Shown here piece by piece: positions 12,908 through 16,788 of a DNA stretch of 16,788 bases. The stretch comes from Clostridia bacterium (lineage in GTDB: Bacteria > Bacillota > Clostridia > Oscillospirales > QAKW01): contig JAFSBD010000006.1 of assembly GCA_017442025.1 (NCBI GenBank), forward strand, positions 1-16,788. The letters run 5' to 3'. The first letter of the stretch is position 1. Each line of letters begins with the position of its first letter. The notes below the pieces were generated by a model. That model saw only the letters and a program-made list of their open reading frames with translations, did not search any database and was not told the origin of the DNA. The translations under genes and the position numbers were made by a program.

Positions 12908-14011
12908 TTAATTTGCAGGATCCTCTTCTTTTTGAGGATTGCCCTTTTTCTTGCGGATGCGATTGTATGCAAGAAGGACGCTGAGACCGATCAACAAAAC
13001 AACTCCTCCGCCAACGGCAAAAAGAAGGACCTCTTTTTTGAAATCGGTTTTTGGAGGTTCATCTTGTTTTGGGGGTTCTTCTTGTTTTGGAGGATCATCT
13101 TGTTCGGGGGTGTCCTCTTGTTGTTGGGATTCATCTTGTTTAGGGGGAGGAACATAATCCGAAAGACTCGATGTGTCTTCCCAATATACCGAATAGTCTT
13201 CCTCCGGCTGCCAAAAGTGCTCCCATAGCTCGTTTGGCGTATATGTATTTTGCCCGCATCGAATTTGCTTTAAAAGCGGGCAGTCGCTGAAACTGAAATT
13301 GCTGTGTTTAATTTGATCAAAAACAACCGTTTCCAATAGCGCACAGTTTTGAAAAGATTCCTGCACATCACTGCACCCAAGATCAACGCTTTTTAAAGTT
13401 TTGCAGTTATTAAACGAGGAGAAAATATATGCAGCTTGAAGTTTCGCCTCTTTCAAAGAATGGGAATCATTGAACGAAAAAAAGATTCGTCCATTAACAG
13501 AGAGGGACAATTTCTTTAAATTATCACACTCGGCGAAGGAATAATCGATAGCCTTTGCTTCTATTTCAAGGGTTTCCAATGAATGACATCCAACAAAAGA
13601 CTTATCGATATAAACAAAAGTCCTTGGCATTTGGATTTCTTTCAATCCATAAAGATCATTGAAGGAATTTTTGATTTTGGTAATACCCTCTTTAACGATC
13701 AGACGTTGGATATTTTTATTTGTTAAAAACGGACCGGACTGATCAAATCTGTCCCAATCGCGCGCAAAAAAATTTTCTACTACGCCTGTACCGGAAACAG
13801 TAAGTGTACCTGTTTTTTCGTCAAAATCAACCTGTATATCATCATTGGAAGGATCTTCATCGTCTTGATTATAAAATTGAACAGAATCGGCGAAATACTC
13901 TTCCACATTTTCGACTAAACTTCCATCCTCAACCGTTTCTGCCGCTGAAGCAAAAGGTGTGTAACCGATCAACGTTGCAATAAGCATGAATAAAAGTAAT
14001 TTTTGCTTCAT
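12908..14011 (-). CDS. BspA-like leucine-rich-repeat surface protein with C-terminal membrane anchor
   Basis: 367 aa from the ATG at 14011 (GGAG 8 nt upstream); the longer frame to 14101 overlaps the upstream gene and lacks an SD. Signal peptide 1-23 with ASA-AE cleavage. Residues 58-80 (DEKTGTLTVSGTGVV) match the N-terminal strand of BspA-type proteins. Residues 116-252 hold seven tandem LRR_5-like units of about 20-21 residues, each starting SF, with the pattern SFxxCxxLxxLxL; the Cys is replaced in some. Next is a Pro/Gln/Asp/Glu-rich stalk (288-322, PPKQDE repeats) that should span the wall, then a membrane helix (328-348) and a basic tail (NRIRKKK). There is no LPxTG motif. It probably displays the LRR outside the cell for binding host or cell-surface ligands. 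It is the second gene of the operon, 4 bp after the 797-aa protein; base composition is AT-rich. Confidence 0.9.
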   Translation of the reverse strand: MKQKLLLFMLIATLIGYTPFASAAETVEDGSLVENVEEYFADSVQFYNQDDEDPSNDDIQVDFDEKTGTLTVSGTGVVENFFARDWDRFDQSGPFLTNKNIQRLIVKEGITKIKNSFNDLYGLKEIQMPRTFVYIDKSFVGCHSLETLEIEAKAIDYSFAECDNLKKLSLSVNGRIFFSFNDSHSLKEAKLQAAYIFSSFNNCKTLKSVDLGCSDVQESFQNCALLETVVFDQIKHSNFSFSDCPLLKQIRCGQNTYTPNELWEHFWQPEEDYSVYWEDTSSLSDYVPPPKQDESQQQEDTPEQDDPPKQEEPPKQDEPPKTDFKKEVLLFAVGGGVVLLIGLSVLLAYNRIRKKKGNPQKEEDPAN

Positions 14012-14015
14012 TACA

Positions 14016-16409
14016 TCAGCTCCATTTCGCCTGTAGAACCAAATGCTCGCCCGGACGAGCCGTCCCCCCCAGATAAATCGGACTGTCGTTTTCATGGTCA
14101 TACACTTTCACATATCGTGTGTAGCCCATGGATGTTCCTGTGTCAAAGGTGTACCAAGTCCCATTTTGAAAATACCATTTGTCAATTTCTTTGCGATATA
14201 AAAACCATCCCGTCCATTCAGCAAAGATTTTTGGGGAATTTTTATTGAAACCATTGGTTTTGTTAAATTTTTGAAGAAGATTTGTATTGCCGGATTTATA
14301 CCAGGCGGTTTGCATCTCTAATTCATAGCCCGGATTGATAATTGCATCAATAGCATTATAATGGATGTAAAATTCATCCCATAGAGCGTGCATTTGAATG
14401 TGCCCGCCTTTCCAGGCTGTTCTTGCTACCGTCTGCCCATTGGTATATACATACTTTGTATAACCGTAAGGCTGACAATCTTCTTGATACCAACCGGTTG
14501 CAGAGGTTGTGGTGTTTTCATAATACCACATATTGCGTTCTTTCCAATAGGCTTGCCATCCTTGAAAGGTGCGAGCATTCCCACCGACCGTTTTAGAAAA
14601 AGCATTTGCGGTTAATGGGGTGGCTGTTCCATGCAGAACGGCTTTTCGAGGCATAGTTCCGCTGCCTCCGTTGCTTAAGAAATCTACATAAAAATAATTC
14701 GTTGCTGTCCATACCGGGCACATCAATACATGGTCATCGATCGCCCCGGTTTGCGAAACGTTTTGATTTTCACTATACACATATTTTGTATACCCGGCAG
14801 GTTGCTCCCCTGCTTTATACCAAGCTTTTGTATTTCCGTCTGAGCTTTTATAATACCACTTATCAACCTCTCTTCGATAAGCGATCCATCCGGAAAAGGT
14901 ATATCCGGTGGTGCTATAACGATTTGTATATAGTGGAGTGGATATTCCGCGGATTACAAATGCCTTGCGGTTTGTGCTATCATTGGGGTGCATTACTACA
15001 TAGTCATCCGGACAGTATTGGATATAAAAAGTAACCTTGGATAGATTATGATAACATATTGTTCTATAAGGCCTTGATTCACAAAAATAGCCAATATAAA
15101 TTTCGCCGTTTTTTATAACCATATTTTCCGATTCGATGTATATGTCCGCGCCGTTGTTTTGAGCTGCATCTAATTTGAAATACAACGTTTTCACAATAGT
15201 GCCGTCCCATTTATGAATGCGGAGTTTATTTTTTCCTTGTGCATTCGTACGAACCGGACCTTCTATATTCCCCTCTGAATCTTTGTTGGCATACCATAAC
15301 AACGAATAAATATAATTTTCATCACAATAAATCCCTTGGCGTTCCCAACCCGTATCATAATCCGGGCGGCCTGTTGTACCAACAGTTGAAATCAAATTAA
15401 AATCACTATCCAGTATGGCATAATAATCGTTATTTTTAGTAATACCGACTACATATTGATTGCGCGTTTCATTATAATCAATAGAGGTTACCATACAAGA
15501 GGCATAATGAGTTGTAAAGTCGGCAGTTGTTGCGCCACTTCTTAATTTGACGGTCGAGATGGAATATACTTTTTGATGATGCCCGGTTGCACTGGAACAA
15601 ATAATTACCTGATCCGTATTCTTGTTATAGGTCATATCTCCGGCGTGATGTATCTTGTTCATCAAACCATCAGATCGTTTGATAACATCAAAAGAACCGT
15701 CTGCCAATTGAGATGCACAAATAATCCTAGTGTCTACATCTTTTCCGTCCGGATCCACGACACCAAAAGCATAATAAAAATATGTGCCATCGGTACAGCC
15801 GCCTTGAAGACCCACGCCATAATAACGTCCATTTTTCACAGTTGCTGCTTCTTCGGCGGTTAAAACGGCGGTTCGGTCAAATATTTCGATAAAATCTGCC
15901 GGTTCTCCGTTTGATGCTTTATAATTTAACGTTACATTTTGAACTTCCTCGTCTGCAGCTGCTGTAGTTGCCTTTGAATCAGCATTGGTTTCCGTCTCCA
16001 AGTTCGGTTCTTCTGCCGATTCGATGCTTACTTCCCAATCTTCGCCGTATACATCGTCATCTTCAGGCACTTTAACCGACGAGTTTTTTTCGAACGCGGC
16101 AATAATTTCAGCGTTTCTTGCGTCAATTGCCGCGCGGTCAACCACTTTTCCTTCTGCTTTATCCTTATGCGCCAACATACTGCTGATTGCTGATAATTTG
16201 GTGGCGCTTTTAACATCGATTAAACTTTCTTCTTGATTTTCTTCTACTATTGGTTCTGTTACTGTTTCTGTAATAGCCTCTGCTGAAACTGTTTCATTGA
16301 TAATATCTTCATTTGTTGGTAATGTTTCTTCCGCAGATGCTGAAAACACTATCATTCCGTTTGTCAAAATAAAAACTACTGCAAATATGAATGCTAAATA
16401 TTTTTTCAT
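14016..16409 (-). CDS. Large secreted protein with propeller-like region and three enlarged Flg_new/InlB-B-type repeats
   Basis: 797 aa; AAGGAG 6 nt before the ATG at 16409. Signal peptide 1-26 (SASA-E). An acidic, Thr/Glu-rich low-complexity region follows (27-155). Residues about 195-455 show recurring strand patterns (DGTYFYYAF, GDMTYNKNTDQVIIC, TSIDYNETRNQYVVG, GIYCDENYIYSLLW, MVIKNGEIYIGY), suggesting a beta-propeller. Three C-terminal repeats follow (about 458-567, 572-677, 679-796), each with an F/Y strand, TxL, a GW, a WYY/WYF, a GYTKYVY or GYTRYVK and a final VW/LW/KW. The middle one has the FLSNGGSGTMP signature of Flg_new/Listeria-Bacteroides repeats, but carries a long insert. There is no C-terminal sorting motif or membrane helix, so attachment is unclear: release, or wall binding by the repeats. 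It is the first gene of an operon with the LRR protein. The exact function is unknown. Confidence 0.88.
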   Translation of the reverse strand: MKKYLAFIFAVVFILTNGMIVFSASAEETLPTNEDIINETVSAEAITETVTEPIVEENQEESLIDVKSATKLSAISSMLAHKDKAEGKVVDRAAIDARNAEIIAAFEKNSSVKVPEDDDVYGEDWEVSIESAEEPNLETETNADSKATTAAADEEVQNVTLNYKASNGEPADFIEIFDRTAVLTAEEAATVKNGRYYGVGLQGGCTDGTYFYYAFGVVDPDGKDVDTRIICASQLADGSFDVIKRSDGLMNKIHHAGDMTYNKNTDQVIICSSATGHHQKVYSISTVKLRSGATTADFTTHYASCMVTSIDYNETRNQYVVGITKNNDYYAILDSDFNLISTVGTTGRPDYDTGWERQGIYCDENYIYSLLWYANKDSEGNIEGPVRTNAQGKNKLRIHKWDGTIVKTLYFKLDAAQNNGADIYIESENMVIKNGEIYIGYFCESRPYRTICYHNLSKVTFYIQYCPDDYVVMHPNDSTNRKAFVIRGISTPLYTNRYSTTGYTFSGWIAYRREVDKWYYKSSDGNTKAWYKAGEQPAGYTKYVYSENQNVSQTGAIDDHVLMCPVWTATNYFYVDFLSNGGSGTMPRKAVLHGTATPLTANAFSKTVGGNARTFQGWQAYWKERNMWYYENTTTSATGWYQEDCQPYGYTKYVYTNGQTVARTAWKGGHIQMHALWDEFYIHYNAIDAIINPGYELEMQTAWYKSGNTNLLQKFNKTNGFNKNSPKIFAEWTGWFLYRKEIDKWYFQNGTWYTFDTGTSMGYTRYVKVYDHENDSPIYLGGTARPGEHLVLQAKWS

Positions 16410-16480
16410 GAGAATCTCCTTATCTCAACAACCAATAAAAACCTTTGCGAACATTCCTCTTCTGAAATAAAAAGATTCAT
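16406..16480 (-). CDS. Possible 24-codon leader ORF overlapping the surface gene start
   Basis: An ATG at 16480 (with an in-frame GTG at 16489) follows a very strong purine-rich SD (AGGAGGGGGG, 16498-16489) at the 5' end of the predicted transcript. It encodes 24 residues beginning MNLFISEEECSQR and ends in a TGA that overlaps the ATG of the 797-aa protein as ATGA. The RBS of the large gene lies within it. This could couple or attenuate translation. A short ORF can arise by chance, so it is tentative. Confidence 0.3.
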   Translation of the reverse strand: MNLFISEEECSQRFLLVVEIRRFS

Positions 16481-16509
16481 TGGACTCACCCCCCTCCTAT
16501 TTTTGGTTT

Positions 16510-16538
16510 ATTTTACCATAAATCAGCGGATTTGTAAA
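16510..16538 (-). promoter_or_regulatory. Promoter of the surface-protein operon
   Basis: TTTACA (16538-16533), a 17-bp spacer and TAAAAT (16515-16510) preceded by TGG (extended -10), the same -10 form as the ligase promoter. Start expected near 16503, giving a leader of about 94 nt. A 7-bp dyad (TCAGCGG at 16523-16529, CCGCTGA at 16573-16579) spans the -35 region and could be an operator. Confidence 0.65.
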
Positions 16539-16604
16539 TATAATTTATTCATTTTTGATTTACGGTGCTTACCCGCTGAAAGCATCATCTGTTAAAAAGT
16601 TTGA

Positions 16605-16645
16605 GCAACAAAAAACTTCCGTTTCCAAGAGGAAACGGAAGTTTT
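16605..16645 (-). terminator. Intrinsic terminator, repeat copy 2
   Basis: The same hairpin as at 12863-12898 (AAGA loop, T6 run when read on the minus strand). On the minus strand it would end a gene lying beyond the right edge of the window, now separated by the IS-like sequence. On the plus strand it is followed by a weaker TTTTATTTG. Together with copy 1 it forms a 41-nt direct repeat with a single difference. Confidence 0.8.
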
Positions 16646-16650
16646 ATTTG

Positions 16651-16788
16651 TCTAACAAAACCACCGGCAGTGCCGGTGGTACCCAAAAGCTTTAGCTATG
16701 AGTGGAAAAAATATCCTCCTTTGTCTAAAATAGAAGTGGGTTTGCCAACCACAACAAAGAAAGACAAAGGAGGAATCAAGTCGTGAAA
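16651..16788 (+). mobile_element. Probable left end of an IS200/IS605-family element
   Basis: A perfect 10-bp hairpin around one base (ACCACCGGCA at 16660-16669, TGCCGGTGGT at 16671-16680) is followed by a second, perfect 13-bp stem (16714-16726 with 16762-16774) that buries an AAAGGAGG ribosome binding site (16766-16773). A smaller stem (GGTT-TGCC-AACC) nests in its loop. A GTG-AAA start lies 9 nt after the SD at 16783. This layout, an end hairpin then an SD-sequestering stem before tnpA, is what is known for IS200-type elements. The transposase itself is outside the window, so family and exact left boundary are inferred. Confidence 0.5.

Noticed and set aside
13060..13150. Short repeated DNA units, checked as a possible CRISPR or tandem repeat array.
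   Set aside because: The units code for the Pro/Gln/Asp/Glu stalk of the LRR protein, are in frame and irregular, and have no unique spacers.
12716..13228. Plus-strand open frame of 170 codons rich in Phe, Leu, Trp and Gly.
   Set aside because: It is the antisense of the PPKQDE stalk and terminator region of the LRR protein gene; repeated proline codons read as Gly/Phe/Leu runs. It has no RBS and crosses the terminator.
16601..16786. Plus-strand frame over the terminator and the IS-like end.
   Set aside because: It runs through two stem-loops and the ribosome binding site of the probable transposase gene; no SD or family resemblance.

Overview
The window looks like chromosomal DNA of a low-G+C-lineage Gram-positive bacterium (Bacillota, most likely class Clostridia, possibly gut-associated). 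The evidence is a ClpC-type unfoldase, a recA-recX pair, an ECF transporter S component, DUF4430 and DUF4330 proteins, AAAGGAG-type ribosome binding sites and BspA-like surface proteins. Species cannot be named from the sequence. The first ~12.9 kb is GC-rich; the next ~3.7 kb is visibly AT-richer.

Layout. (1) 1-3127: the start of trmL (minus, cut by the window edge), diverging from clpC, then an unrecognised four-helix membrane protein with its own promoter. (2) 3172-4437, minus strand: a complete cobalamin-riboswitch-controlled transcription unit: promoter, B12 aptamer, expression platform, a membrane-anchored DUF4430 (transcobalamin C-domain-like) protein, and an overlapping ECF S component. 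This is read as a vitamin B12/corrinoid capture-and-uptake module. (3) 4487-8717, plus strand: a GNAT acetyltransferase, then recA-recX-rimO-pgsA with overlapping gene ends, closed by a strong bidirectional terminator. (4) 8753-12791, minus strand: an O-antigen-ligase/Wzy-type membrane protein followed by two related DUF4330 proteins (overlapping ends), a terminator, then a WYL regulator overlapping a Dabb-domain protein. (5) 12863-16645: an AT-richer island with a two-gene surface-protein operon (a 797-aa secreted protein with a propeller-like middle and three enlarged Flg_new/InlB-B-like repeats, and a BspA-like LRR protein with a C-terminal membrane anchor). It is bracketed by two copies of a 41-nt terminator repeat. 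(6) 16651-16788: stem-loops typical of the left end of an IS200/IS605 element, with a probable GTG start at the very end.

How genes work together. The strongest functional unit is the riboswitch-DUF4430-ECF S module: RNA sensor, extracellular binding domain and membrane receptor all point to cobamides. recA/recX form a repair-and-modulator pair, here joined to rimO (S12 methylthiolation) and pgsA (phosphatidylglycerol synthesis). The ligase/DUF4330 trio probably acts in envelope glycan assembly. The surface operon may be horizontally acquired and lies next to a mobile element.
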